DNA from: an uncultured bacterium
Lineage (GTDB): Bacteria; Cyanobacteriota; Vampirovibrionia; Gastranaerophilales; Gastranaerophilaceae
Direction: 5' to 3'
DNA: 39,657 bases
NCBI GenBank assembly: GCA_947361225.1
Contig: CANAIK010000010.1
Location: forward strand, 1-39,657
Shown piece after piece: positions 6,815 through 15,319 of the stretch. The notes beneath the pieces are model-generated. The model searched no databases. It was not told the origin of the DNA and worked only from the letters and a program-made list of their open reading frames with translations. Position 1 is the stretch's first letter, and every line of letters starts with the position of its first letter. A program made the position numbers and the translations under genes.

Positions 6815-7483
6815 TCAAATTTCAACTTTTAATAAAAATTTATTTTTTGAATAATTAATTAATCCTTCTTGTTTTAGTTTTGATAGCTCATAAGACATAG
6901 CGGATCTATCGATATTTAAATAGTCCGCAAGTTCTTGTCTATTGAATTTGAGTTCGAAAGAATTGGATTTATTCTTTAAACTTTCATTGGATAAATAGGT
7001 TAGGAGCTTATCTCTTATTGTTTTTTGAGAAATATTTTCTATTTTTTCGATTAATTCGATATTCTCCCTTGAAATTATATTAAACATATTCCTAATAAAT
7101 GCGCTATGGTGAAAACAAGCATTCTGACACATTGTTGAACATTTTTCATAATTGAGAATTAAAACAAGACTATCTTCAACGCAAAGAGCGTTTATATTGG
7201 ATTCAAAATTTTTAGACGCAACCAAAGAAAGACCAATATTATTAGAACCATATAGTTTTTGGATTATTATTCTTCTTCCCCAATATGTTTCTTTCTCAAT
7301 ATTAATTTCACCGTCCAGAATTAAATAAATTTTTGATATGATATCGCCTTGACGAAATATCATATCCCCTTGTTGATATTTTTTAATGTATCCTTCGAAA
7401 CATTTAAGCATTTTCTCAAGTTCGAAATCTTTTAATCCATAAAAAATAGGCGAATTTTTTATTTTGTGGTAATATTTTTGCAT
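6815..7483 (-). CDS. Crp/Fnr-family transcription regulator
   Basis: A 222-residue protein with an N-terminal cyclic-nucleotide-binding-like beta-roll (about 15-115, with QQGDMIFRQGD and LILDGEINI), a dimerisation helix (about 125-155) and a Crp-type winged helix (about 150-222). The recognition region is NRQELADYLNIDRSAMSYELSKL. It has five Cys: 28, 101 and a close group at 115, 119 and 123 followed by HH, so an iron-sulfur, haem or thiol sensor is possible. The phosphate-binding Arg pattern of true cAMP receptors is not seen. AAGGA precedes the ATG. It is divergent from rubredoxin-grcA; the palindrome at 7501-7516 lies between them, just upstream of this gene's ribosome site, which fits autoregulation. 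Signal unknown; an anaerobic or redox regulator is the best inference. Confidence 0.88.
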   Translation of the reverse strand: MQKYYHKIKNSPIFYGLKDFELEKMLKCFEGYIKKYQQGDMIFRQGDIISKIYLILDGEINIEKETYWGRRIIIQKLYGSNNIGLSLVASKNFESNINALCVEDSLVLILNYEKCSTMCQNACFHHSAFIRNMFNIISRENIELIEKIENISQKTIRDKLLTYLSNESLKNKSNSFELKFNRQELADYLNIDRSAMSYELSKLKQEGLINYSKNKFLLKVEI

Positions 7484-7500
7484 AGGGTTTTTTCCTTTTT

Positions 7501-7543
7501 TGTTGTAATTACAACAGAAATGTTGTTAAAACCAGTGTATAAT
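7501..7543 (+). promoter_or_regulatory. Rubredoxin-grcA promoter with Crp/Fnr-type palindrome
   Basis: TGTTGTAATTACAACA at 7501-7516 is a perfect 16-bp palindrome. A consensus -10 box TATAAT lies at 7538-7543, which would start transcription near 7550. No good -35 box stands 17 bases upstream (7515-7520 reads CAGAAA). The palindrome centre is then at about -41.5, the classic class II activator position used by Crp and Fnr. Confidence 0.7.
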
Positions 7544-7577
7544 AAAACTAGAAAAATAAAAAGGAGCAATTGTAAAA

Positions 7578-7736
7578 ATGGCAAAATACGTTTGTAATGT
7601 TTGTGGATATACTTATGACGAACAACTAGGCGATCCTGATAACGGGATTCAAGCAGGCACAAAATTTGAGGATTTAGACGCAAACTGGGTTTGTCCTTTG
7701 TGCTCAGTTGGTAAAGACGAATTTGAACAAGTATAA
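7578..7736 (+). CDS. Rubredoxin
   Basis: A 52-residue rubredoxin with the two Cys pairs that bind one iron: C6-x2-C9-G-Y and C39-P-L-C42. The usual aromatic and acidic residues lie between ([15 protein letters not shown]). Length is typical of the family. AAGGAG lies 11 bases before the ATG. It carries electrons in the cytoplasm, commonly to oxygen- or peroxide-reducing enzymes in anaerobes. It is the first gene of an apparent operon with grcA, 16 bases downstream, which suggests a role in oxygen protection. No rubrerythrin or superoxide reductase is seen in this window. Confidence 0.96.
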   Translation: MAKYVCNVCGYTYDEQLGDPDNGIQAGTKFEDLDANWVCPLCSVGKDEFEQV

Positions 7737-7752
7737 ATAAAAGGAGATAAAA

Positions 7753-7998
7753 ATGGCTACTCAACAAGAAGAAAATTTAATTAATTTATTAGACGGCTAT
7801 GTTGAACAAGGCGGTCATCATTTGAATGTTAATGTTTTTAACAGAGACACTTTGCTTGACGCACAAGCTCATCCTGAAAAATACCCTCAACTAACAGTTC
7901 GAGTTTCAGGTTATGCTGTTAATTTTATTAAATTAACAAAAGAACAACAAGACGATGTAATTTCAAGAACATTCCATTCTCAAATGGGTTGTTGCTAA
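7753..7998 (+). CDS. grcA: Autonomous glycyl radical cofactor (GrcA/YfiD-like)
   Basis: An 81-residue protein that closely matches the C-terminal glycyl-radical domain of pyruvate formate-lyase and of E. coli YfiD. It reads [32 protein letters not shown] and [13 protein letters not shown]; the radical Gly is G53 in RVSGYA. In the family it replaces the damaged radical domain of oxygen-cut pyruvate formate-lyase. It is shorter than E. coli YfiD (127 residues) at the N-terminus and ends in an unusual GCC. AAGGAG precedes the ATG. It follows rubredoxin and is likely transcribed with it. It could be a detached piece of a formate-lyase gene, but the clean start and its own ribosome site argue for a working stand-alone protein. 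Confidence 0.9.
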   Translation: MATQQEENLINLLDGYVEQGGHHLNVNVFNRDTLLDAQAHPEKYPQLTVRVSGYAVNFIKLTKEQQDDVISRTFHSQMGCC

Positions 7999-8018
7999 GA
8001 AAAATTAGTAAATTAAGA

Positions 8019-8048
8019 AAAAATCGGAGTTTTTAGACTCCGATTTTT
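8019..8048. terminator. Bidirectional terminator after grcA
   Basis: AAAAATCGGAGT and ACTCCGATTTTT form a perfect 12-bp stem with a 6-base loop. It is placed between grcA and the convergent gene whose stop lies only 3 bases beyond. T-rich DNA follows on the + strand and the arms supply T-runs on both. Confidence 0.9.
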
Positions 8049-8050
8049 AT

Positions 8051-8431
8051 TTATTTATTTTTTTCAATTAACTCAATTGAATTATTATCAGGATCCTTTA
8101 TAAAAGCAATCCTTGTGTTAATTGTACTTAAATAAAACGGTTCAACATCCCATTTGTAGTTATAAAGTTTCATTTTTTTATCAACTTCACTTAAATCGTC
8201 ACACAAAAAAGCAAAATGACCGAAAGCAACGCCGTTTTTGTATCCTTCCGGGGGAATTTCATCGTTAATCGTAAGTTCGATTTCAACTTTTGTTGTTTCG
8301 TCTTGCAAATATTGAAGATAACAATCTTCGAGTCTTAATCTTCTGGTTTTTTTGAGTCCTAAAAAATCGCAATAAAATTTTAAGGATTCTTCCTCGTTTT
8401 TTACTCTTATCATTGAATGTAGAAACTGCAT
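8051..8431 (-). CDS. VOC/glyoxalase I-like protein
   Basis: A 126-residue vicinal-oxygen-chelate protein with two beta-alpha-beta-beta-beta halves. Likely metal ligands are H5 (LHSMIRV), a Glu in the VEIELTI strand, the His of GHFAF and the Glu of IELIE near the end; this is the His/Glu pattern of glyoxalase I. The sequence ESLKFYCDFLGLKKTRR also fits GloA. The expected role is isomerising the methylglyoxal-thiol adduct to an S-lactoyl form, but VOC proteins have many substrates. AAAGGAG precedes the ATG. It is divergent from the alpha/beta hydrolase, with only about 50 bases between starts. Confidence 0.82.
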   Translation of the reverse strand: MQFLHSMIRVKNEEESLKFYCDFLGLKKTRRLRLEDCYLQYLQDETTKVEIELTINDEIPPEGYKNGVAFGHFAFLCDDLSEVDKKMKLYNYKWDVEPFYLSTINTRIAFIKDPDNNSIELIEKNK

Positions 8432-8467
8432 ATTATTTTTCTCCTTTCTATAATTCTACAAATAAGT

Positions 8468-8480
8468 TATAATAAAATCA
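8468..8480 (+). promoter_or_regulatory. -10 box next to the start codon (leaderless)
   Basis: TATAAT at 8468-8473 is followed by seven bases and then the ATG at 8481. A start of transcription at about 8480 would leave essentially no leader, and no Shine-Dalgarno is present. The -35 region is weak. Confidence 0.55.
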
Positions 8481-9194
8481 ATGGAGAACTTATTTTTAAC
8501 AACCAAAGATAACACTAGAATTGCGATTAATTATTATAATAAAAATAGGGATGAAGTTGTAATTATTGCGCCCGGGTGGTGTATGACAAAGGATTCTAAG
8601 GCGTTTTTAGAAATTGCTCAAGAATTTAATAAAAAGTACGATGTTATATCACTAGACTTTAGAGGCCACGGGAAAAGCAAGGGTTTTTATACTTTTAGCG
8701 CTAAAGAAATCCTTGATTTATCTTGTGTTGTTGATTTTGCAAAAAAATATCAAAAAATTTACCTTGTCGGATTTTCCTTGGGGGCTAATATTTGTTTAAT
8801 TTATGCTGCTCAAGATAAATCAATATCTAAAGTAATTGCAATAAGTCCTGCTTGTGATTTTAACAAAATTGAGAATCAAATGCACAAAAAAGCTGCCTGG
8901 GGTGAAACAATTAAAAAATTTGAACTTTCAAGGTTTTTATCGATTCGACCTTGCGTTGTTCCTTATAAAAAAATAAAACCTATTGATATTATTAAAAAAA
9001 TTGAAGCTCCAACTCTTTTTGTTGCAGGGAAAAAAGACCCAACCGTTCATTTTTGGCATACGGAAAAACTTTATCAAGAAACAATATGTAAAAAAGAGTT
9101 CAAAATTTATAAAAACGGTTTCCACGCCGAGGATTTGTTTTTGCACTACAGGGAGGATTTTACAACAACTTGTTATAGCTGGTTATCTAATTAA
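8481..9194 (+). CDS. Alpha/beta hydrolase
   Basis: A 237-residue alpha/beta-hydrolase of the serine aminopeptidase/monoglyceride-lipase type. Visible features are the early APGW oxyanion strand, DFRGHGKS at 59-66, the nucleophile elbow GFSLGA with Ser99, the acidic residue in GKKDPT, and the catalytic His in NGFHAEDLF near the end. No signal peptide is present, so it is cytoplasmic. The substrate cannot be predicted. It has no ribosome site and probably starts a leaderless message. A tRNA gene on the other strand begins 4 bases after its stop, leaving no room for an ordinary terminator. Confidence 0.88.
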   Translation: MENLFLTTKDNTRIAINYYNKNRDEVVIIAPGWCMTKDSKAFLEIAQEFNKKYDVISLDFRGHGKSKGFYTFSAKEILDLSCVVDFAKKYQKIYLVGFSLGANICLIYAAQDKSISKVIAISPACDFNKIENQMHKKAAWGETIKKFELSRFLSIRPCVVPYKKIKPIDIIKKIEAPTLFVAGKKDPTVHFWHTEKLYQETICKKEFKIYKNGFHAEDLFLHYREDFTTTCYSWLSN

Positions 9195-9198
9195 AATT

Positions 9199-9271
9199 TG
9201 CCGATGATGCGATTCGAACGCACGACCTATTGATTACGAATCAATTGCTCTACCAACTGAGCTACATCGGC
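9199..9271 (-). tRNA. tRNA-Thr (anticodon CGT)
   Basis: Read on the minus strand, a 73-base cloverleaf has acceptor arms GCCGATG and CATCGGC, a D-loop with AGCTCAGTTGGTAGAGC, and an anticodon loop TTCGTAA giving CGT. The T arm contains GTTCGAATC and the discriminator is A. CCA is not encoded. Confidence 0.96.
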
Positions 9272-9320
9272 AAAAACAAAATAAATTATACTTCGTATAA
9301 AGTATAAATTCAAGTTTTTA

Positions 9321-9350
9321 TTGACGGGTCATTTTTTTTAAAGTTAATAT
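9321..9350 (+). promoter_or_regulatory. Promoter of the RND efflux operon
   Basis: TTGACG at 9321-9326 and TAATAT at 9345-9350 are separated by 18 bases, about 30 bases before the adaptor gene. A second TATAAT at 9353-9358 is too far from this -35. No regulator gene or clear operator is next to it. Confidence 0.55.
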
Positions 9351-9380
9351 ATTATAATAAGGACTTATTAGGGGTAGAGG

Positions 9381-10538
9381 ATGAAAATAACAAGAAAAAA
9401 AGCTGTAATTATTGTATTGCTTATTATTATTGTTCCAATAATTTATAATAAAATTTCTGCTTTGGTTTTGGGCTTAGCGCAAAAACAGGCAATGTCGAAA
9501 CCAAAAGAAGTTGTTGTGGGAAAACCGATAATCCAAGATGTTTTAATAACGGCTCAATCTACGGGAAGAATCGAAGCAAAGTATTCGGTTGATGTTATAG
9601 CTCGGGTTAGCGGTTTTTTAATGAAAAAATACTTTAAGGAAGGGGATTTTGTAAAAAAAGGTCAAACTTTATTCCAGATTGATCCAAGGGAATATCAAAT
9701 TCAGGTTAATAACTCAAAAGCCACGGTAAATCAATACAGCGCACTTTTGAAAAATTCCCAGCAAGAACTAAATCGAGCTCAAGCACTCGTTAAGGAGGAT
9801 TTAATAAGTCGATCTGACGCTGATTTAAGTTTGGCAACAAGAAATCAAAATAAAGCCTTGTTGGATGCTGCAAGACAACAACTGGAGCTCGCTCGAGTTA
9901 ATCTTGGTTATACAACAATAAAATCTCCTATTGAAGGAAGAATAGGTAAAGTTAATATTACGGAAGGCAACTACGTAAACGCTCAATCGGGATCTTTAGT
10001 TAATATTTCAAGTACCAATCCTGTTTATGTTTCTTTTAGTTTAAAAGGGGACGATTTTGTTAAACTTCTTCAATCAAGTGATAAATTGAAAGATGTTAAG
10101 GTAAGAATCCAATTCGACAACGGAGAATGGTATGACAAAATCGGTAAAGTTGAATTTGTCGATAATAAAATTGACAAAGACTCGGGATCCATTGCCTTAA
10201 GAGCGGTTTTTGACAATGAAAAAGGCTGGTTGGTTCCGGGTAACTATATGAAAGTTGAACTTGAATCAACTAAAACCGTTAGCTACTTGACCGTTCCTCA
10301 AAGCTGCACTAAAGGGGACGCAATGAGCGGGTATTATGTTTGGGGAATTGATGAGAACAACAAGGCTGTTCGAAAAGATATAAAAGTTTCTCAAGATATT
10401 AATAACAACTGGGTTGTAGAAGACGGTTTAAATAAAGACGATACAATTGTAACCGCAGGGATTCAGAATATTGTATCCCAAGGACAAAACCTTAAAGTTA
10501 TAACAAATGAGGAATATTTAAGCAAACAAGGACAATAA
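9381..10538 (+). CDS. RND efflux periplasmic adaptor (MFP)
   Basis: A 385-residue membrane-fusion protein. An N-terminal membrane anchor (about 7-28) is followed by the first half of the lipoyl domain (VDVIARVSGFLMKKYFKEGDFVKKGQTLFQIDPREY), a coiled-coil hairpin (about 105-180), the second lipoyl half (IKSPIEGRIGKVNITEGNYV), then beta-barrel and membrane-proximal domains. There is no lipobox Cys, so it stays anchored by its helix. It bridges the inner-membrane pump to the outer-membrane channel. Three bases separate it from the pump gene. AGGGG lies six bases before the ATG. The substrate is unknown. Confidence 0.95.
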   Translation: MKITRKKAVIIVLLIIIVPIIYNKISALVLGLAQKQAMSKPKEVVVGKPIIQDVLITAQSTGRIEAKYSVDVIARVSGFLMKKYFKEGDFVKKGQTLFQIDPREYQIQVNNSKATVNQYSALLKNSQQELNRAQALVKEDLISRSDADLSLATRNQNKALLDAARQQLELARVNLGYTTIKSPIEGRIGKVNITEGNYVNAQSGSLVNISSTNPVYVSFSLKGDDFVKLLQSSDKLKDVKVRIQFDNGEWYDKIGKVEFVDNKIDKDSGSIALRAVFDNEKGWLVPGNYMKVELESTKTVSYLTVPQSCTKGDAMSGYYVWGIDENNKAVRKDIKVSQDINNNWVVEDGLNKDDTIVTAGIQNIVSQGQNLKVITNEEYLSKQGQ

Positions 10539-10541
10539 AAA

Positions 10542-13500
10542 ATGAAAAAAATTTTCGATTTTAATAAATTATTCTTCTTTATAAGAAAACCGAGATTTGC
10601 CCTTGTAATTTCCGTATGTATTGTAATTGTAGGGTTAATTTCACTTGCAACCCTAAAACAAGAAAGCTACCCCGATGTTACTCCGCCTCAAATTTCCGTT
10701 AGTGCAAGTTATATGGGGGCAAACGCTGAGGTAATTGAATCTTCGATTGCTACTGTTCTTGAGAATAAATTAAACGGGGTTGAGAATTTGTCTTATATGA
10801 GTTCAACCTCAACAGACGGAAACTATTCTTTAACAATGTACTTTAAAGTCGGATCCGATAAAAATATCAATTTAATGAATGTTCAGAATAGAATCCAGCA
10901 AGTTCAATCCCAATTGCCCGAAGAAGTTAAAAGAACGGGCGTTACGGCAATTAGTCGATCAAGCGGCGCAGGGGCTTTAATTCTAAGTTTGGTTCCTGAA
11001 AAAGGCAGCTGGTCGCAGCTTGATTTAACCAACTACGGTTCAATTTATATTAAAGACGAACTAAAAAGGGTGGACGGAGTAGCCGATGTCAATGTTTACG
11101 GCGCCGGGGATTATTCGATGAGAATCTGGCTTGATCCAACCAAAATGTCCGGTCTTGGAATTTCAACAAGTGAAGTAAAAGCTGCGGTTTCGTCTCAAAA
11201 CACTCAAGTAACTGCAGGGGCGCTTGGCGCTCTTCCGACAGAAGAAAAACAAGCACTGCAAATTACCCTTAAAACAAAAGGAAGACTCAACAGCGTTAAA
11301 GAATTTGAGGATATTATAATTAGATCCAATTACGATGGGTCGAATGTAAGAATTAAAGATATTGCAACAGTTGAACTTGGAGCACAAAGTTATTCGAATC
11401 TTGGTTTGGTAGACGGAAAACCCTCTGCAATTGTAATGGTTTCACAACTTCCTGATGCTAATGTTATTAATTTATCTAAAGCGGTTAGGAAAAAGGTTGA
11501 TGAAATCAATTCAAGACTCGATAACGGGTTAAAAATTATTGTATTAAAAGACGACGCTGAATATATCGAAGAATCAATCCACGAGGTTGAATTTACAATT
11601 CTTCTTACCGCCTTAATCGTTATTTTAATTATTTTCTTGTTCTTAAATGACGTAATTGCAACTTTTGTCCCTTGCGTTACAATTCCTGTGTCTTTAATAG
11701 GAACATTTGCAGCTCTTAGCGCTCTTAATATGAGTATTAATTTATTGTCTTTATTTGCACTTGTTTTAGCGGTAGGGGTTGTTGTCGACGATGCTATTGT
11801 TGTCATTGAGAACACAAAAAGACACTTAGAAGAAGGAAAATCAGCTATTGTTGCAACGCAACTTACAATGGAGGAAGTTGGATCTTCTTTGGTTGCAATG
11901 GCTTTAGTTTTAATGGCGGTTTTTGTTCCTATTATTTTTATGGGTGGAATGACAGGGGTTATGTACAAACAATTTGCGGTTTGTATTGCCGTTTCAATTG
12001 CAATTTCAGCAATTTGCGCTCTTAGTTTGTCTCCTGCAATGTGTTCAAGTTTTTTAAAGAAAGAAAATAAAGAAACTGAGAAAAAAGAGAATGCAATAAC
12101 AAAAATCGTAGATAAATTTAATTATTATTTCGATAAAGTTGAAACTTTTTATTTGGAGTTTGTTGAAAAATTTGTTTATAGTAAAAAACTTACAATTATT
12201 ACTTATATTTCAATAATTTTTCTTGTTGCGCTATCGTTTAAATTTATTCCGACAGGTTTTATTCCTGATGAAGATCAAGGGGTGTTATTAGCAAGTATAA
12301 CACTGCCTGACGGTGCGTCTTTATCAAGAACTCAGGAGGTTTCAGAAAAATTTGTAAGTCAAATTGAGAATTTTGAAGGAATCGATAAAGAAAGATTGAT
12401 TGTTTTTGGTGGAAACGGTGCCGTTAATAGCGCTACTGCAATTATAATGTTAAAAGATTATAAAGAAAGAAAAATTGGAGTCTTAGATTGGATTAAAAGA
12501 AAAATTCAAGGAAAACCGACAGATTTATCTCACGCAGCGATTCTAAGAAAAATTAGAGGGGTTGCAGCTAATACTAAAGAGGCGTCCATTATGGCTTTTT
12601 CGCCCCCTGCAATTATGGGAATGAGCCTTATGGGTGGATTTGAGTTTCAAATGTTATCTAAAGGGGAATATAGTCCCCAGCAGCTTGAAAACTGGGCAAA
12701 CCAGCTTGTATCAGCGGCGAATCAGGACCCTAGCTTATCAAGTGTTTATACATCTTTCCAAGCGAATGTTCCACAGTATATTGTTGAAATTGATATTCAA
12801 AAAGCTTTGGCTCAGAATGTTGATTTACAAGAACTTTATTCAACCCTATCTTCTATGCTTGGAACTTATTATATTAATGATTTTAATAAATATGGACGTG
12901 TTTTCAAGGTTCAAATGCAGGCTTTAGACAAATATCGAAGTAAAGCAGGGGATTTATCGGGGATTTACGTAAAAAACAGAGCAGGAGTGATGGTTCCTGT
13001 GTTATCAATGGTTAAGTTGAACCAGACGATAGGAACCGCCTCAATTACAAGATACAATATGTATCAATCCGTTCAAATTCAAGGTCAACAAGCAGCAGGA
13101 AAAAGCTCGGGCGAGGCAATGAGCGCAATGGAGGAAGTTGCAAAAAAAGTATTGCCGTCCGATATGAGTTTTGATTGGTCCGGAACCTCCGCTCAAGAAC
13201 GTGAGGCCTCGGGACAAACCGTTGTAATTATTGTTATGGCTTTGGTGTTCGTTTATTTGTTTTTGGTGGCACTTTATGAAAGCTATACAATTCCTGTTGC
13301 GGTTTTGCTAATTTCGCCGGTTGCTGCTCTTGGAGCGCTCATTTTTCAAATGATGATTAACCAATCTTTCGATATTTATTCTCAAGTCGGAATGATAACT
13401 TTGATTGGACTGGCAGCGAAACAGGCGATTTTGATTGTTGAGTTTGCAAAAGTTGAACACGAAGAAAACGGATTGGATGTTAAAAAAGCAGCCCTAAAAG

Positions 13501-13748
13501 CAGCAAAATTGAGATTTAGAGCGATTATGATGACAGAACTTGCTTTTATTATCGGAGTTATGCCAATGTTATTTGCAAGTGGCGCCGGAGCTAATTCAAG
13601 AATCTCTGTTGGTTCAACCGTTTTTGGCGGAATGATTGCAGCGGCAACAATCGGAGCAGTCTTAACACCTGCGTTTTATGTTCTGGTTCAGGAATTTGTC
13701 GATAAATTCCCTAAGAAAGAAATTAAGAAAGAAGATTTGGAATATTAG
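10542..13748 (+). CDS. RND efflux transporter, AcrB/HAE1 type
   Basis: A 1068-residue inner-membrane proton-driven pump. It shows the RND plan of TM1, a large periplasmic loop, TM2-6, then a second repeat of TM7, loop and TM8-12. The proton-relay Asp pair is D416-D417 in GVVVDDAIVVIENT, the TM4 signature. The N-terminus (ATLKQESYPDVTPPQISVSA) and the length match the hydrophobe/amphiphile-efflux group, which exports drugs, bile salts, dyes or lipids, rather than the longer heavy-metal group. A charged Lys/Glu stretch (about residue 505) joins the halves. It is co-transcribed with the adaptor and tolC-like genes (3- and 2-base gaps). The actual substrate is not evident. Confidence 0.97.
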   Translation: MKKIFDFNKLFFFIRKPRFALVISVCIVIVGLISLATLKQESYPDVTPPQISVSASYMGANAEVIESSIATVLENKLNGVENLSYMSSTSTDGNYSLTMYFKVGSDKNINLMNVQNRIQQVQSQLPEEVKRTGVTAISRSSGAGALILSLVPEKGSWSQLDLTNYGSIYIKDELKRVDGVADVNVYGAGDYSMRIWLDPTKMSGLGISTSEVKAAVSSQNTQVTAGALGALPTEEKQALQITLKTKGRLNSVKEFEDIIIRSNYDGSNVRIKDIATVELGAQSYSNLGLVDGKPSAIVMVSQLPDANVINLSKAVRKKVDEINSRLDNGLKIIVLKDDAEYIEESIHEVEFTILLTALIVILIIFLFLNDVIATFVPCVTIPVSLIGTFAALSALNMSINLLSLFALVLAVGVVVDDAIVVIENTKRHLEEGKSAIVATQLTMEEVGSSLVAMALVLMAVFVPIIFMGGMTGVMYKQFAVCIAVSIAISAICALSLSPAMCSSFLKKENKETEKKENAITKIVDKFNYYFDKVETFYLEFVEKFVYSKKLTIITYISIIFLVALSFKFIPTGFIPDEDQGVLLASITLPDGASLSRTQEVSEKFVSQIENFEGIDKERLIVFGGNGAVNSATAIIMLKDYKERKIGVLDWIKRKIQGKPTDLSHAAILRKIRGVAANTKEASIMAFSPPAIMGMSLMGGFEFQMLSKGEYSPQQLENWANQLVSAANQDPSLSSVYTSFQANVPQYIVEIDIQKALAQNVDLQELYSTLSSMLGTYYINDFNKYGRVFKVQMQALDKYRSKAGDLSGIYVKNRAGVMVPVLSMVKLNQTIGTASITRYNMYQSVQIQGQQAAGKSSGEAMSAMEEVAKKVLPSDMSFDWSGTSAQEREASGQTVVIIVMALVFVYLFLVALYESYTIPVAVLLISPVAALGALIFQMMINQSFDIYSQVGMITLIGLAAKQAILIVEFAKVEHEENGLDVKKAALKAAKLRFRAIMMTELAFIIGVMPMLFASGAGANSRISVGSTVFGGMIAAATIGAVLTPAFYVLVQEFVDKFPKKEIKKEDLEY

Positions 13749-13750
13749 AT

Positions 13751-15319
13751 ATGAAAAAGATTTTTAATTTATTATTAATAATTGCAATTTGTCAGAATGT
13801 TGTACTAGCGAATAATTTATCGTTTTTTAAAAGAAAAACAGATAATAGCGTTAAAAAAGAAAAGATTGGTAAAGCGGATAAAAAAACCGATATTAAAATA
13901 GAGAAAAAAAATAAAAAGGAAAAAGAAATTAAAATAATTGAGCCCGAAAAAGAAAAAAAGGTCAACTATAAAAAAGAACAAAAAAAACAAACAAATAATA
14001 AACAAGCAAAAACCCAATCCTCTAAAGAGGCTGAGGGAATGTATGAAACAAAATTCCCCAAGGTTGATAGTGTGGTTGATTTATCCCAAATTGAAGAAGG
14101 GGTGACATTAAAAGATTGCATTAAACTGGCGATTTCTAATCATCCTTCAATTATGTCATCGATTAGCAATTCTGAAATTTATAAGACAAAAATCGGTCAA
14201 ATGTGGTCGAATTATTTTCCTACAGTTGGGGTGGGGATTAATTATTCAAGAAATAATCCTCTTGTAACATCAAAACTAATGGCGGATAATTCCTACAACA
14301 GCTATTATACTCCAACATTAAGTGCGGATTTACTTTTGTTTGATTTCGGAAAAACCAAAGCGCAAGTTGATGTTGCTAAAAGAAATTATGAATCCTCAAG
14401 GTTCGACGCACAGAATAATATCGAACTTGTTATTTATAATGTCAAATGTGCTTATTATAATATGCTTTTTGCCGCCGCTCAAAAGTTTGTGTATGAAGAT
14501 ACCGTTAAATCTTATGAATTGCAATTAAAACAAGCCGATGCGTTTTTTAAAATCGGAAAAAAAGCAAAAATCGATGTAACAACAGCGCAATACAACCTGG
14601 GGAATGCTAATGTTAATTTGATTAAAGCAAAAAATACCCTTGAATTATCCGGGGTTAAACTGGCTAATACCGTTGGGATTCCTGAATTAGAGAATGTTGT
14701 TTTAAAAGATGATTTAAATACGAAAAAATACGATGTTAATCTGGAAGAATTAATTGATATTGCCAATTCAACAAGACCTTCTCTTTTAAGTGCAAAAAAA
14801 AGAATGGATTCGGCTGAAATTAACATAAGAAGTGCTAAAAGGGAATTTACCCCAAGCATTAGTGCTTTCGGAGATTATTACAGAGGCGGAAGAAACCCTA
14901 GTGACGACGATGGATTCCAGGCGGGAATTGCTTTAAGTTACAGCAATTTTAACTTTTTATATCTAAAAAAACAAGTAGACGAAGCGAACGCTACCTATAA
15001 AAAATACCTTGCTGATTATGAGCTCGAAAAACAAAAGGTTTATTTGGAAGTTAAAAGCGCTTTTATAAATCTAGAGAATTCTTATGACAGTTTCGTTTCA
15101 GCACGTTTAGCGCTGCAAAGGGCAAAAGAACAACAATATCAGGCTCATAGAAGATATCAAGTCGGTTTAGGGAACGCAATCGAATTTAAAGACGCTCAAA
15201 ACACTTATCTTAACGCACAGCTCAACTATTATTCCAATTTATTGGAATACAACATTAACGCAGCTGAATTAGAACGAGTTGTAGGGGCGCCGATTAAAGA
15301 ATCAGACGTTAATTTATAA
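13751..15319 (+). CDS. TolC-family outer-membrane efflux channel
   Basis: A 522-residue outer-membrane factor. A signal peptide (about 1-21, ending VLAN) is followed by an unusual stretch of roughly 70 residues made almost wholly of Lys, Glu, Asn and Gln. Two homologous OEP repeats begin near LKDCIKLAISNHPSIMSS and LEELIDIANSTRPSLLSA, each with long helices that form the periplasmic barrel. It completes the tripartite efflux system and shows the cell has an outer membrane. The start is 2 bases after the pump stop. Its end overlaps the convergent tagD by 6 bases. The charged linker is not part of ordinary TolC proteins and may contact the wall or adaptor (inferred). Confidence 0.94.
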   Translation: MKKIFNLLLIIAICQNVVLANNLSFFKRKTDNSVKKEKIGKADKKTDIKIEKKNKKEKEIKIIEPEKEKKVNYKKEQKKQTNNKQAKTQSSKEAEGMYETKFPKVDSVVDLSQIEEGVTLKDCIKLAISNHPSIMSSISNSEIYKTKIGQMWSNYFPTVGVGINYSRNNPLVTSKLMADNSYNSYYTPTLSADLLLFDFGKTKAQVDVAKRNYESSRFDAQNNIELVIYNVKCAYYNMLFAAAQKFVYEDTVKSYELQLKQADAFFKIGKKAKIDVTTAQYNLGNANVNLIKAKNTLELSGVKLANTVGIPELENVVLKDDLNTKKYDVNLEELIDIANSTRPSLLSAKKRMDSAEINIRSAKREFTPSISAFGDYYRGGRNPSDDDGFQAGIALSYSNFNFLYLKKQVDEANATYKKYLADYELEKQKVYLEVKSAFINLENSYDSFVSARLALQRAKEQQYQAHRRYQVGLGNAIEFKDAQNTYLNAQLNYYSNLLEYNINAAELERVVGAPIKESDVNL

